Source: Ardenticatenaceae bacterium
GTDB taxonomy: Bacteria > Chloroflexota > Anaerolineae > Promineifilales > Promineifilaceae
DNA: 64,000 bases
Direction: 5' to 3'
Assembly (NCBI GenBank): GCA_020634565.1
Contig: JACKBN010000002.1
Location: 496,001-560,000, forward strand
The first letter of the stretch is position 1. Each line of letters begins with the position of its first letter. The position numbers and the translations under genes were made by a program. Below the pieces are notes generated by a model. That model was not told where the DNA came from. It saw only the letters and a list, made by a program, of their open reading frames with translations, and made no database searches. Shown one piece after another: positions 51,627 through 60,493 of this stretch.

Positions 51627-53291
51627 ATGAGTAAACCAACGGCCGTTTCCCTCTCCATTTTCCGCTACCTATTCGCCTCCGTCGCGGAAGAAATGGGCGT
51701 GACGTTGGGACGCGCCGCCTACAGCCCCAACATCAAAGAACGGTTAGATTTTAGCTGTGCCCTCTTTTTGGGCGACGGCCGAATGTTGGCCCAAGCCGCC
51801 CACATTCCGGTACATTTGGGCGCGATGCCCGCCTCTGTGCAAGCCGCCATCACCCAATGCGCCCCCTTCGCCCCCGGCGACGTCGTCATCGTCAACGACC
51901 CGTACCAGGGCGGCAACCACCTGCCCGACATCACCCTCGTCTCCCCCGTCTTTTTCAGTAATCAGTATTCAGTAAACAGTAATCAGTCAGTCGAACCGGT
52001 CACCTTGTCACCCGGTCACCAGCGTTCGCAGAACGCCGTCACCCCTTCATTCTTCGTCGCCAGCCGCGCCCACCACGCCGATGTCGGCGGCATGTCGCCC
52101 GGCTCTATGCCCCTCTCCACCGAGATTTACCAGGAGGGCATCATTATTCCCCCCATCAAGCTGGTAGCCGCGGGACAGCGCAATGAAGCCGTCTGGCAGC
52201 TTATCTTGCGTAACGTGCGCACGCCGGAGGAACGCAACGGCGATTTAGCCGCCCAACTGGCGGCCCACGCCATTGGTGAAAAGCGGCTGGCGGAAATTAT
52301 CGAGCGGTACAGTCTGACCGAAGCGCTGGCCCACGCCGACGCACTGATTGATTATGCGAAAACACTAACCGAAACGGCCGTTTCCCAAATTCCAGACGGC
52401 CGTTACACCTTCACCGACTATCTGGATGACGACGGCCAGCCGGACAGCTCGCCTATCCCCATCCAAGTAACGATGACAGTAGACGGCAGCCAAATGCACG
52501 TAGACTTTACCGGCACCGCGCCTGCCGTACGCGGCAATTTGAACGCGGTACCCGCCATCGCCAAATCGGCTGTGGCTTACTGCCTGCGCTGCACCGCCCT
52601 GGCGCTGGTGCAAACCGACCTGCCGATGAACGACGGCGCCTTTGCCCCACTCAGCATTACCATTCCGCCCGGTTCACTGCTGGACCCGCCGCAACCGCAC
52701 GCCGTCGCGGCTGGCAATGTAGAAACCTCACAGCGCATCACCGACGCCGTATTTGGCGCGCTGGCTCAGGCGCTGCCCCAGCTCATCCCGGCTGCCAGCC
52801 AGGGCACGATGAATAATTTAACCTTTGGCGGCAAAATGCCCGAAAGCGGACGGCCGTTTGCCTACTACGAAACGATCGGGGGCGGGGCTGGGGCCGGACC
52901 AACTGCCGACGGTGGCAGCGGGATGCACGTGCACATGAGCAACACGCTCAACACGCCGGTAGAAGCGCTGGAATACAGCTTCCCGCTGCGCGTAGAGCAG
53001 TACAGTCTGCGCTCCAACTCTGGCGGCGATGGGCTGCTCCAGGGCGGCGATGGCCTCGTACGCAGCATCCGCTTCCTCACGCCCGTCACGGTGACGGTGA
53101 CGAGCGAGCGGCGGCAGCGGGGGGCATATGGCTTGCAGGGGGGCGAAGACGGCCGTCCTGGCCGCAATCAGCTCATTCAAGGGGAAACCCGCACCGACCT
53201 GCCGGGCAAATTCACCCGCCAGCTAAAGGCTGACGATATTTTGCAAATTGAAACGCCGGGGGGCGGCGGTTGGGGGGAACTAGGTAATTAA
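51627..53291 (+). CDS. Hydantoinase B/oxoprolinase family protein, with in-frame repeat insertion
   Basis: The 554-residue protein is the HyuB/oxoprolinase subunit: VTLGRAAYSPNIKERLDFSCALF, LGAMPASVQAAI, VNDPYQGGNHLPDITLVSPVF, SRAHHADVGGMSPGSMP, and Gly-rich ETIGGGAGAGPTADGGSG near the metal/nucleotide site. It works with HyuA to hydrolyse hydantoins or 5-oxoproline with ATP; hyuA is not adjacent. Residues about 110-142, between PVFF and FFVASRAHH, are an extra stretch coded by repeat DNA; relatives have only a few residues there. The frame is intact. The ATG at 51627 gives the usual N-terminus. The C-terminus ends on GELGN directly against the next repeat. Confidence 0.9.
   Translation: MSKPTAVSLSIFRYLFASVAEEMGVTLGRAAYSPNIKERLDFSCALFLGDGRMLAQAAHIPVHLGAMPASVQAAITQCAPFAPGDVVIVNDPYQGGNHLPDITLVSPVFFSNQYSVNSNQSVEPVTLSPGHQRSQNAVTPSFFVASRAHHADVGGMSPGSMPLSTEIYQEGIIIPPIKLVAAGQRNEAVWQLILRNVRTPEERNGDLAAQLAAHAIGEKRLAEIIERYSLTEALAHADALIDYAKTLTETAVSQIPDGRYTFTDYLDDDGQPDSSPIPIQVTMTVDGSQMHVDFTGTAPAVRGNLNAVPAIAKSAVAYCLRCTALALVQTDLPMNDGAFAPLSITIPPGSLLDPPQPHAVAAGNVETSQRITDAVFGALAQALPQLIPAASQGTMNNLTFGGKMPESGRPFAYYETIGGGAGAGPTADGGSGMHVHMSNTLNTPVEALEYSFPLRVEQYSLRSNSGGDGLLQGGDGLVRSIRFLTPVTVTVTSERRQRGAYGLQGGEDGRPGRNQLIQGETRTDLPGKFTRQLKADDILQIETPGGGGWGELGN
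51955..52045. repeat. STRR-like heptad repeat inserted in frame inside hyuB
   Basis: CAGTAATCAGTATTCAGTAA and following units have a 7-bp period (CAGTAAT, CAGTATT, CAGTAAA, CAGTAAT, CAGTCAG) and are followed by CACC/GGTCACC-type repeats. The stretch encodes about 30 extra residues in an otherwise conserved region. It is the second case, after uvrA, of such DNA inside a conserved gene. Confidence 0.75.
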
Positions 53292-53340
53292 GTAATTGGG
53301 TAATTGAGCAATTATTTAATTACCCAATTACCCAATTACA
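53285..53340. repeat. Inverted AATTGGGTAATT repeat after hyuB, possible bidirectional terminator
   Basis: GTAATTGGGTAATT (53292-53305) pairs with AATTACCCAATTAC (53318-53331), a 14-bp perfect stem with a 12-nt loop, within heptad-type repeats. It lies between the convergent hyuB and metzincin genes. The hyuB stop is its first element. Confidence 0.7.
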
Positions 53341-53350
53341 TCTCTTCAAT

Positions 53351-55342
53351 CTACGGGTTAACGATCACAACCTGGCTGGCAACGGCCGTTTGCCCACTGC
53401 GGGTCGTCGCTCGGAGCGTAATCACATGCTCGCCAGGGGCTAAATCGTGCAGGAAGAGGGCGGAAGCCGCAACTTCATCACCATCATCCACTGACCAGAC
53501 AAAATTGCTCAGCGCACCATCCTCGGCATCGGAGCCGAAGGCGTAGAGTGCAGCAGGTGCGCCTGCGGAGACGATTTCTGGCCCGCTGATCCAGGTAGTG
53601 GGCTGCTTGTCGCTCAGCGGCGTGGCCAGTGCCACCTCAAAGCGGGTTGGCACACCCTGATCGGCCAGGATAATTTGGAAACGGCCGTTCGCCCCACCCG
53701 GTAAAGTTGTCAGGTCCACGTCCAGGCTGCCACCCAGCACGTTCAGGCCGACGGTGATCCAGGTGAGGCCATTGTCGGCCGTGTAGCGCACGTTGGCTGG
53801 CACATCGGCGATGCCCCAGTTCACGGTGGCCGTTTCGCTGCGCTGGGCCAATGTAGCATTGACGGCCATGCCGCTAGTGGCGAGGGTGCGATTGGCGACG
53901 GCCGTTCCCGTGGCCGCTTCAACTACTCGAATTTCGGCTACCGGCACGTCTGGAGCAGGTACCGCACCGCGAATGGCACGAGCAGATACACCTTCCTCTT
54001 CAGCCACCATCAGGTCTACGGGATGCGAGGCAATCACGTTACCAGACGCATCTAGCAGTTCCACCCGGTAGAGGCCATTTTGGGGCGATACGGCCGTTGT
54101 CGGCAGTATGTAGACCGGTTTGAGAGTAACCGTGCCGTCATCAGCAACGGAACCACTGATGAGCAGGTTCTCGGTCTGCGGCGCCCAGATATACGCGCCA
54201 TTGTTCACCTGATCGGTGTACAGCGCTTTGTAAGTGTAATCAGACACCCAAACCGGATCACAGTAGCTCATCATATCTACGTAATCAATTGGGTTGAGCA
54301 GCTTCAAGGCACCGCCGATGTGATCCAGGCCATACTGCCCAATAGAAGCCCCCGCGTAAGGATAATTGACATCCCCACTAACGTTACAGGGTGCATGGTA
54401 ACGGCCAAAGTTATGCCCAATTTCATGCCCGGCGAGTTCGCCCGTCGCTTCAGGACCAAAGCCCAAAGGTAAGTTATGAATACCAACCGATTCCCGATAG
54501 CCAATCCAGCCAATGCCAGCAATACCACCTTGGCAGTTAAACCAGGTATCATCACAGCTTGAGCCAAAATTGACGTAGGCATAATACACAGTCGAATCTG
54601 GTGAGACCCCATTCTTTAGCTCAGACATTTTCTCAAGCAATCTTACCCAATCATCTCCACTTTCCCGAAGGTTTCCGGTAAACACTTCCGGCGGATGAAA
54701 TGTTATATTCATATTGCTTAGGGGGTAGGCTCGCATCATCCAATCACTAATCTGCTCACTTGTTGGTGGCAGGTAAGTACCATTACCTGCTGCTGCACCA
54801 ATCTGCGTGTAATGGATGGGCACAACCATCACGTTCAGCGTCGGGACGCTGTTAAACGTCATCGTTGTGCTGTAGTTACCGCCGGACTGCCCGGCCACTC
54901 GGGCTGTCATCTGCACCGTACCAGACAGCCAATCCGCAGGCAGCGTCATGTTAAACGTACTGCTCAAACTGCTGCGGCTGGAAGCGCTGGAAGCCGTCTT
55001 GGGGGCGGAGACCACCTGAGTCAAAGTCGAGCCGTTGCGCGTGGCTGTAAGCGTGATGGTGGTATTGGGCACGCTGTTGCCACTGTTGGTGGCGGTGTAA
55101 ACGCGCACAACCGTGGGCCGATTGGCCACCAGCGGCACGGTGTTGTTGGCATCCTGTACGGATTGGCTAATTTCCAACCCGGTAATGTACAAATCGTCTG
55201 GTTTGGCGATGAGTGGCAGGTAGGTAAGCAGGCTGGCACCTTCTGGCGCGGCAGCCGACTGACGTGTATCCATGCCCAGGCCCACAACCAACGCAGTGGC
55301 CAAGACGAAAAATGACAGGAGTGAAGCAAGTCGAAGTTTCAT
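53351..55342 (-). CDS. Secreted metzincin-type metalloprotease
   Basis: The 663-residue exported protein has a signal peptide (LASLLSFFVLATALVVGLG) and then LLTYLPLIAKP, a string common near the mature start of exported proteins in this group. The zinc motif HEIGHNFGRYH begins at His306 and fits HExxHxxGxxH; a downstream DMMSYC may be the Met-turn. The N-terminal domain (~55-180) and the C-terminal half (~430-663) are beta-rich, including a PKD/Ig-like domain near the end (GSDAEDGALSNFVWSVDDGD). It probably digests extracellular proteins. Confidence 0.87.
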   Translation of the reverse strand: MKLRLASLLSFFVLATALVVGLGMDTRQSAAAPEGASLLTYLPLIAKPDDLYITGLEISQSVQDANNTVPLVANRPTVVRVYTATNSGNSVPNTTITLTATRNGSTLTQVVSAPKTASSASSRSSLSSTFNMTLPADWLSGTVQMTARVAGQSGGNYSTTMTFNSVPTLNVMVVPIHYTQIGAAAGNGTYLPPTSEQISDWMMRAYPLSNMNITFHPPEVFTGNLRESGDDWVRLLEKMSELKNGVSPDSTVYYAYVNFGSSCDDTWFNCQGGIAGIGWIGYRESVGIHNLPLGFGPEATGELAGHEIGHNFGRYHAPCNVSGDVNYPYAGASIGQYGLDHIGGALKLLNPIDYVDMMSYCDPVWVSDYTYKALYTDQVNNGAYIWAPQTENLLISGSVADDGTVTLKPVYILPTTAVSPQNGLYRVELLDASGNVIASHPVDLMVAEEEGVSARAIRGAVPAPDVPVAEIRVVEAATGTAVANRTLATSGMAVNATLAQRSETATVNWGIADVPANVRYTADNGLTWITVGLNVLGGSLDVDLTTLPGGANGRFQIILADQGVPTRFEVALATPLSDKQPTTWISGPEIVSAGAPAALYAFGSDAEDGALSNFVWSVDDGDEVAASALFLHDLAPGEHVITLRATTRSGQTAVASQVVIVNP

Positions 55343-55518
55343 TACATTTTCCTTTACATCAAGAAAGTTTGGGAAATCATTGAAATTTTTGGCTCAATAG
55401 GCTCGATAAACAATTCACGCCAACATTTTAGCAATTCCCCCCCTACTTGTCTCTATTGTGCTGGTACTAATTCAGCTACGATTCATCAACGGCACGGCGG
55501 CGTTTACAGACAAAAAAA

Positions 55519-55560
55519 TTCCCCGGAAACGTTTTGCAGCAAACGGCCGTTTCCGGGGAA
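55519..55560 (-). terminator. Hairpin downstream of topA (CCGGAAAC family)
   Basis: TTCCCCGGAAACG (55519-55531) and CGTTTCCGGGGAA (55548-55560) form a 13-bp perfect stem; the loop-side arm contains ACGGCCGT. On the minus strand it is followed by TTTTTTTG, a good terminator for topA. The core matches the inverted repeat at 37969-38021. Confidence 0.82.
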
Positions 55561-55591
55561 ATCAATTATCTTTTTTGTGGGAACCGTTGGG

Positions 55592-58009
55592 CTAATCGGC
55601 GGCAGCTTTCTCCTTGACGCCTTGTTTTAGCCCACAAGCCACACATTCGGTTTCATTTTCGTTTTTCTGCACCACCAGCCCGGTGCAGCTGTTGTTGGGA
55701 TCGGGCACGGGCTTGGTCCAGCTGCTAAATTCGCAGTCGGGGTAGCGTGAGCAGCCGTAGAAGACACGACCGCGCTTGGTGCGCCGTTCCACCATCTCGC
55801 CGCCATTGGGGCAGGTGACGCCAATCTTGTTGAGCAGCTGCTCGGTATGCCGACATTTGGGGAAGTTGGAGCAGCCGATGAAACGGCCGTATCGTCCCTC
55901 ACGGTAGACCAACTCACTGCCACACTCGGGGCAATCCCGCCCGACTGATTCCACTTCTGGCTTCAAATCAATCTTAGGAATGGATTCATCTGCCACTTCC
56001 AGATTCTCGGAAAATTGGCCGTAAAAGCTGCCAATGACGGGCACCCACGGCTCACCTTCGGCAATCTTGTCCAGCTCATCTTCCAGCCGGGCCGTAAAAT
56101 CTACAGACAGAATGTTGGGGAAATATTCCACCAGCAGATCGTTCACAATCTGGCCTGTCTCGGTGGGCTGAAGACGTTTGTCTACTCGCTCAATATACCC
56201 GCGATTCTGAATAGTAGAAATGATCGAGGCGTAGGTACTGGGACGGCCAATGCCGTGCTCTTCCATCCCTTTTACCAGCGTAGCCTCGCTGTAGCGCGGC
56301 GGCGGCTGGGTAAAATGCTGCTCCGGCAGCAGGCGGAGTAAATCCAGCATTTCCCCTTCTTTCAGGTCCGAAGGCACCTGATTCTGGTCATCGTCAGGCC
56401 GGTCTTCGGGGCGACTTTCTTCATACAGGGCCAAAAAGCCGGGGAAGGTCATCACGGAACCAGTGGCGCGGAAGAGATACGGCCGTTTAGCCACGGCCAC
56501 CTTCTCATCCCCCGCCATAATGTCCACCGACACCGTGTCGTACCGCGCTGGTGACATCTGGCTAGACACAAAGCGATCCCAGATGAGCCGGTACAGGCGG
56601 TACTGGTCTCGCGACAGATGTTCTTTGATTTGCTTGGGCACGCGGGGAACGGCCGTGGGGCGGACTGCCTCATGCGCTTCCTGTGCCAACTTGGATTTGG
56701 TCTTGTACTGGGGCGGCTTTACGGGCACGTAATTTGGCCCAAACTGTTTGCCCACATAGGCGCGGGCTTCGGTTTCCGCCTCTTTGCTCACGCTGACGCT
56801 ATCCGTACGCATGTAGGTGATCAAACCAACAGCGCCCTCGTCACCGCCCAAATCAATGCCTTCGTACAGCTGTTGGGCAATGCGCATCGTCTTGGTGGTG
56901 TTAAAGCCAAGCCGCCGAGACGCCTCCTGCTGCATGGTGCTGGTGGTAAATGGTGCGGCAGGACGCCGCGTCCGCTTGCCAATGCGCACCTCGCCAATTT
57001 CCCAGACGCTTTTTTCCAAGGCATCTAGATGGGGTCGGACATCTTCTTCGCTTTGCAGCACAGGATCTTCGCCATTTAATTTGAACAGACGCGCCTGGAA
57101 GAACGGCCGTTCCTTTGCATCACGGTCCTGTTCCCGGCTAAGCTCCGCGCCGAGTGTCCAATACTCTTCAGAGACAAACTCATTGATTTCGCGTTCGCGC
57201 TCCACCACCAACCGCACGGCCACAGATTGCACCCGCCCGGCAGACAAACGGCCGCGCACCTTGCGCCACAGCAGCGGGCTCAGCTTGTAGCCCACCAACC
57301 GGTCCAAAATGCGCCGCGCCTGCTGCGCATTCACCCGATCCATGTCAATATCGCGCGGCTCTAAAAACGCCTTCTCAATCGCCGGCTTGGTAATTTCATG
57401 AAATACCACCCGCTGGGTAATTTCCGGGTCCATTTCCGCCGATTCCAGCACGTGCCAGGCAATGGCTTCCCCTTCGCGATCAGGGTCTGTAGCCAGGTAG
57501 ATTTCTTTGGCTTTGGCAGCGGCCGCCTTTAGCTCTTTTACCACGTCCCGCTTTTCGTTGGGCACGCGGTACTCTGGTTCAAAATCATTATCCGTGTCCA
57601 CGCTCAGGCGAGATTTCAGCAAATCGCGCACGTGCCCCACGCTAGATTTCACCGTATAGCCCCGCCCCAAATAACGGCCGATCGTTTTGGCCTTGGCGGG
57701 AGATTCCACAACAACCAGCTTGCCGCTGCGGCGTGTTTTGGATTTGCTGCGCGTAGTACTACTGCTCTTCTTTTTATTAGTAGTACTGCTCTTCTTTTTC
57801 TTCTTTTTGGGCTTGGCAGTTATTTCTGGTTTGGGCAGATTATCATGGGCTGGTGTGTAACCCGCCTTGTAGATGGTGCCGCCACAGTTGGCACAGGTGC
57901 CACGCGTGCCCGGAGAACCATTGGCAGCCCACTCTGCCTTTGCATCCAGCATTTCATGCTTTTCACGGCAGCTAAAACAATATCCAATCAATTTTTCTTC
58001 ATTACTCAT
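55592..58009 (-). CDS. topA: DNA topoisomerase I with extra N-terminal zinc module and Lys-rich linker
   Basis: The 805-residue protein is bacterial type IA topoisomerase, which relaxes negative supercoils. Residues ~1-55 form a zinc module (CFSCREKHEM, GTCANCGGTIYKAG; DUF5679-like), followed by a Lys/Ser/Thr-rich linker to about 95. The TOPRIM domain starts at LVVVESPAKAKTIGRYLG. Active Tyr is in LITYMRTDSVSVS, and GRPSTYASIISTIQNRGYI is conserved. The C-terminus has zinc ribbons CPECGSELVYREGRYGRFIGC and CPNGGEM...FYGCSRYPDC, the second with one Cys replaced by Gly, then a last Cys cluster. The N-terminal module is not part of the usual E. coli TopA plan. Confidence 0.95.
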   Translation of the reverse strand: MSNEEKLIGYCFSCREKHEMLDAKAEWAANGSPGTRGTCANCGGTIYKAGYTPAHDNLPKPEITAKPKKKKKKSSTTNKKKSSSTTRSKSKTRRSGKLVVVESPAKAKTIGRYLGRGYTVKSSVGHVRDLLKSRLSVDTDNDFEPEYRVPNEKRDVVKELKAAAAKAKEIYLATDPDREGEAIAWHVLESAEMDPEITQRVVFHEITKPAIEKAFLEPRDIDMDRVNAQQARRILDRLVGYKLSPLLWRKVRGRLSAGRVQSVAVRLVVEREREINEFVSEEYWTLGAELSREQDRDAKERPFFQARLFKLNGEDPVLQSEEDVRPHLDALEKSVWEIGEVRIGKRTRRPAAPFTTSTMQQEASRRLGFNTTKTMRIAQQLYEGIDLGGDEGAVGLITYMRTDSVSVSKEAETEARAYVGKQFGPNYVPVKPPQYKTKSKLAQEAHEAVRPTAVPRVPKQIKEHLSRDQYRLYRLIWDRFVSSQMSPARYDTVSVDIMAGDEKVAVAKRPYLFRATGSVMTFPGFLALYEESRPEDRPDDDQNQVPSDLKEGEMLDLLRLLPEQHFTQPPPRYSEATLVKGMEEHGIGRPSTYASIISTIQNRGYIERVDKRLQPTETGQIVNDLLVEYFPNILSVDFTARLEDELDKIAEGEPWVPVIGSFYGQFSENLEVADESIPKIDLKPEVESVGRDCPECGSELVYREGRYGRFIGCSNFPKCRHTEQLLNKIGVTCPNGGEMVERRTKRGRVFYGCSRYPDCEFSSWTKPVPDPNNSCTGLVVQKNENETECVACGLKQGVKEKAAAD

Positions 58010-58027
58010 AAAAATTCTCTATAAAAC

Positions 58028-58065
58028 ACAAAACGTAAAACGTGAATGTACGTTTTACGTTTTGT
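58028..58065. repeat. 16-bp-arm perfect inverted repeat between topA and manC
   Basis: ACAAAACGTAAAACGT (58028-58043) and ACGTTTTACGTTTTGT (58050-58065) pair around GAATGT. It lies just upstream of topA. It could end transcription from manC or form a leader hairpin; no strong T-run follows. Confidence 0.7.
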
Positions 58066-58137
58066 ATTCCAGCAAAACGAGTTTCACCCTATTCCAGACC
58101 AACAAGGCGGAAAAGGTGCCGTCAATCTGGGAATATA

Positions 58138-59238
58138 TTAACTATAAGATTCTAAATCAGTGCCTTCCAGGTTATCCACAACCTGCTTAACCAGCGGAAT
58201 ATTATCTTTGTGCACAACCAGGATGGCATCATCCGTATTTACCACAATCATACCTTCCAGGCCAATAACTGTTACCAACTTGTCAGCTTCGTAATTGTAA
58301 ACCAGGCAATCTTTTGACTCGTTTACGACCACTTTACCTTTCGTCACGTTGGCCTTGATGTCTGGGTTGATAGCTTCTTTTAAGGCGTACAGCGTTCCGG
58401 GATCGCTCCAACCCATTTCACCATGCAGCACCAGCGCATCTTCCGGATCGACATGATGCAAAATCGCATCATCGAAGCTCAACACTTCAAAATTGGGATA
58501 GACGCGGTACAAAGTCTCCTGGTAATCGGGTTGTCCAATCGCGTCTTCTATTTCCTTAAGACCAGCCCACATTTTGGGTTGCAGCTTTTGGTATTGTTTG
58601 CGCACAAAACCGATCGTGGTTACGAAGTAGCCAGTATTCCACACATGTGTATTTTCGGCAAACATCTGTTGGCACTCGTTCAAAGGAGGCCGGTAACGCA
58701 AGGATTTGAAGGCGTAATAGGAACGGCCGTTTACCGTACCCTGCACCTCGCCCAAACCAATCCAACCCAATTGATCATTGGCAAAACGCGGGGTCTCACC
58801 CATGAACAATATTTTCGCTTTCCGGTTGGCAATCAGCTTTTCCGCACCATCTAACACGCGGCGGAACACATCCACCTGGTCCATGTAATTATCGCCCCAC
58901 AAAATAGCCACCGGCTCCGTTTCCAGCTTGTCTTCTGGTGTCGCTTTGGCCAGATGGGCCATGGCCAGGCCCACGGCCGCCGCCAAATCGCGCCGGGTTG
59001 GCTCACCAATGACGTTTTCGGTGGGCAGCTCTGGCAAATGGTCACGTACCATGTCAGCATACCGTTCATTGGTGGAAATAAAAATATTCTCGGGGCCATA
59101 CACGTCTGCCACGCGGTCTACCGCCAGCCGCAGTGTCGATTTTTCGCCAATGATGGGCTCAAACTGCTTGGGGGATTTTTTACGGCTAATCGGCCATAAA
59201 CGGCGGCCTGAGCCACCGGCAAAAATAATGATCTTCAT
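58138..59238 (-). CDS. manC: Mannose-1-phosphate guanylyltransferase
   Basis: The 366-residue protein has the nucleotidyltransferase signature FAGGSGRRLWPISRKKSPKQF and the downstream blocks NVIGEPTRRDLAAAVG, ILWGDNYMDQ and VWNTGYFVTTIGF typical of GDP-mannose pyrophosphorylase. It makes GDP-mannose for glycans and cell-surface polymers. It lacks the C-terminal isomerase domain of bifunctional ManC. The ATG overlaps the dprA stop (ATGA), so it is translated after DprA; the grouping with DNA-processing genes is probably accidental. Confidence 0.9.
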   Translation of the reverse strand: MKIIIFAGGSGRRLWPISRKKSPKQFEPIIGEKSTLRLAVDRVADVYGPENIFISTNERYADMVRDHLPELPTENVIGEPTRRDLAAAVGLAMAHLAKATPEDKLETEPVAILWGDNYMDQVDVFRRVLDGAEKLIANRKAKILFMGETPRFANDQLGWIGLGEVQGTVNGRSYYAFKSLRYRPPLNECQQMFAENTHVWNTGYFVTTIGFVRKQYQKLQPKMWAGLKEIEDAIGQPDYQETLYRVYPNFEVLSFDDAILHHVDPEDALVLHGEMGWSDPGTLYALKEAINPDIKANVTKGKVVVNESKDCLVYNYEADKLVTVIGLEGMIVVNTDDAILVVHKDNIPLVKQVVDNLEGTDLESYS

Positions 59239-60365
59239 GTGTTATCCTCGCTTTCGCTTGTGTTGTAAATGGGCAGCTCTTCGCGCAGCAGAACATAATT
59301 CATGCCGCCAACCTGCTGCACCATCCCTTTGAGTTCCATTAAGGTTAACGTGCTGCTCACCAGAGCGCTGGGCAAGCCAGTCGCCCGGCTCAACTCATCA
59401 ATGTGAACCGGCTGGCCAGAAAGCTGTGTATAGAGCGCAATTTCTTCGGCCGTTTCTGGGAGCACCAGCTGTACGGCCGTTCGCTCTGCCACCATGTGCA
59501 AATTCAGCTCTTCAAGCACATCCTCCACGCGGGTCACCAACTTGGCGCCTTCCTGGATGAGCTTGTTTGGTCCCTGGCTGGCTGGGCTGTTAATGTTGCC
59601 GGGCACGGCAAAAACTTCGCGATCCTGTTCTAAAGCAAAATTCGTGGTAATCAGCGCACCGCTGCGCGTGCCTGCCTCCACAATGATCACGCCCAGCGAA
59701 AGCCCGCTGATGATCCGGTTGCGTGGCGGGAAGTTTTTTGCCTCCGGCTGCACGCCCAGCCCGTACTCGCTGATAATAGCCCCGTGTCCTTGCGCTATTT
59801 CTTGCGCCAACGTGCGGTTATCTGCCGGGTAAATACAATCCAGGCCGGAACCTAATACAGCTAACGTGCGGCCGCCCAGGTCAACGGCCGTTTTGTGAGC
59901 AATGGCATCAATCCCCCGAGCCAGCCCACTAACAACCGTAATGTTGTTCTGTACCAGACCCGCTACCAAGTCTTTCGTCACCTGACGGCCGTACGCCGTC
60001 AAGCGCCGCGTGCCTACCACCGCCACAGCCCATCGATCCTGCTCTAAAATCTCACCCTGGTAATAAATCAGTGGCGGCGGATTGGGAATCTCACGCAGGT
60101 AGCTGGGGTATTTTTCCGTTTCCCAGGTCAGTAAGGAAATATTAGCCCGCTCTAGCCGAGCCAATTCCATATCAAGGTCAATTTCCTGGCGTGTTTTGAG
60201 GAAGGTATTGATAGCCCGCTTGTCGAGGCCAATCTTTTGTAGCTCAAACTCATTGGCCTGCCACGCATTGGCCAACGAGCCATAATAATCCAGTAAGGCC
60301 TGGACTTTTGCGGGGCCAATGCCTTTAACCAGATTAAAACCAAGCCAATATTTCATATCGGGCAT
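59235..60365 (-). CDS. dprA: DNA-processing protein DprA
   Basis: The 376-residue protein has an N-terminal HhH/SAM-like region (FNLVKGIGPAKVQALLDYYGS), the Rossmann core with VVGTRRLTAYGRQV, VVSGLARGIDAIAHK and NRIISGLSLGVIIVEAGTRSGALIT, and a C-terminal winged-helix domain (~300-360). DprA loads RecA on incoming single-stranded DNA in natural transformation. Its presence suggests competence genes elsewhere in the genome. It is separated from rimM by a heptad-type inverted repeat. Confidence 0.96.
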   Translation of the reverse strand: MPDMKYWLGFNLVKGIGPAKVQALLDYYGSLANAWQANEFELQKIGLDKRAINTFLKTRQEIDLDMELARLERANISLLTWETEKYPSYLREIPNPPPLIYYQGEILEQDRWAVAVVGTRRLTAYGRQVTKDLVAGLVQNNITVVSGLARGIDAIAHKTAVDLGGRTLAVLGSGLDCIYPADNRTLAQEIAQGHGAIISEYGLGVQPEAKNFPPRNRIISGLSLGVIIVEAGTRSGALITTNFALEQDREVFAVPGNINSPASQGPNKLIQEGAKLVTRVEDVLEELNLHMVAERTAVQLVLPETAEEIALYTQLSGQPVHIDELSRATGLPSALVSSTLTLMELKGMVQQVGGMNYVLLREELPIYNTSESEDNT

Positions 60366-60429
60366 AGGGCAAGCATACCTTTTACAGTTGGGTTGTCAAT
60401 GCAAGTTTAACTGAGAGAAACGGTAAGAC

Positions 60430-60493
60430 AGTCAGTTGTTAGTATTCAGTCAACAGTAAGCCTTTGGTTGGTAGCATCACTGTTGACTGAATA
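60430..60493. repeat. STRR-like inverted repeat between rimM and dprA
   Basis: TATTCAGTCAACAGT (60443-60457) and ACTGTTGACTGAATA (60479-60493) are exact complements over 15 bp with a 21-nt loop. The left flank continues as GTCAGTTGTTAGTAT, also heptad-like. The right arm ends at the rimM stop codon. Confidence 0.75.
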
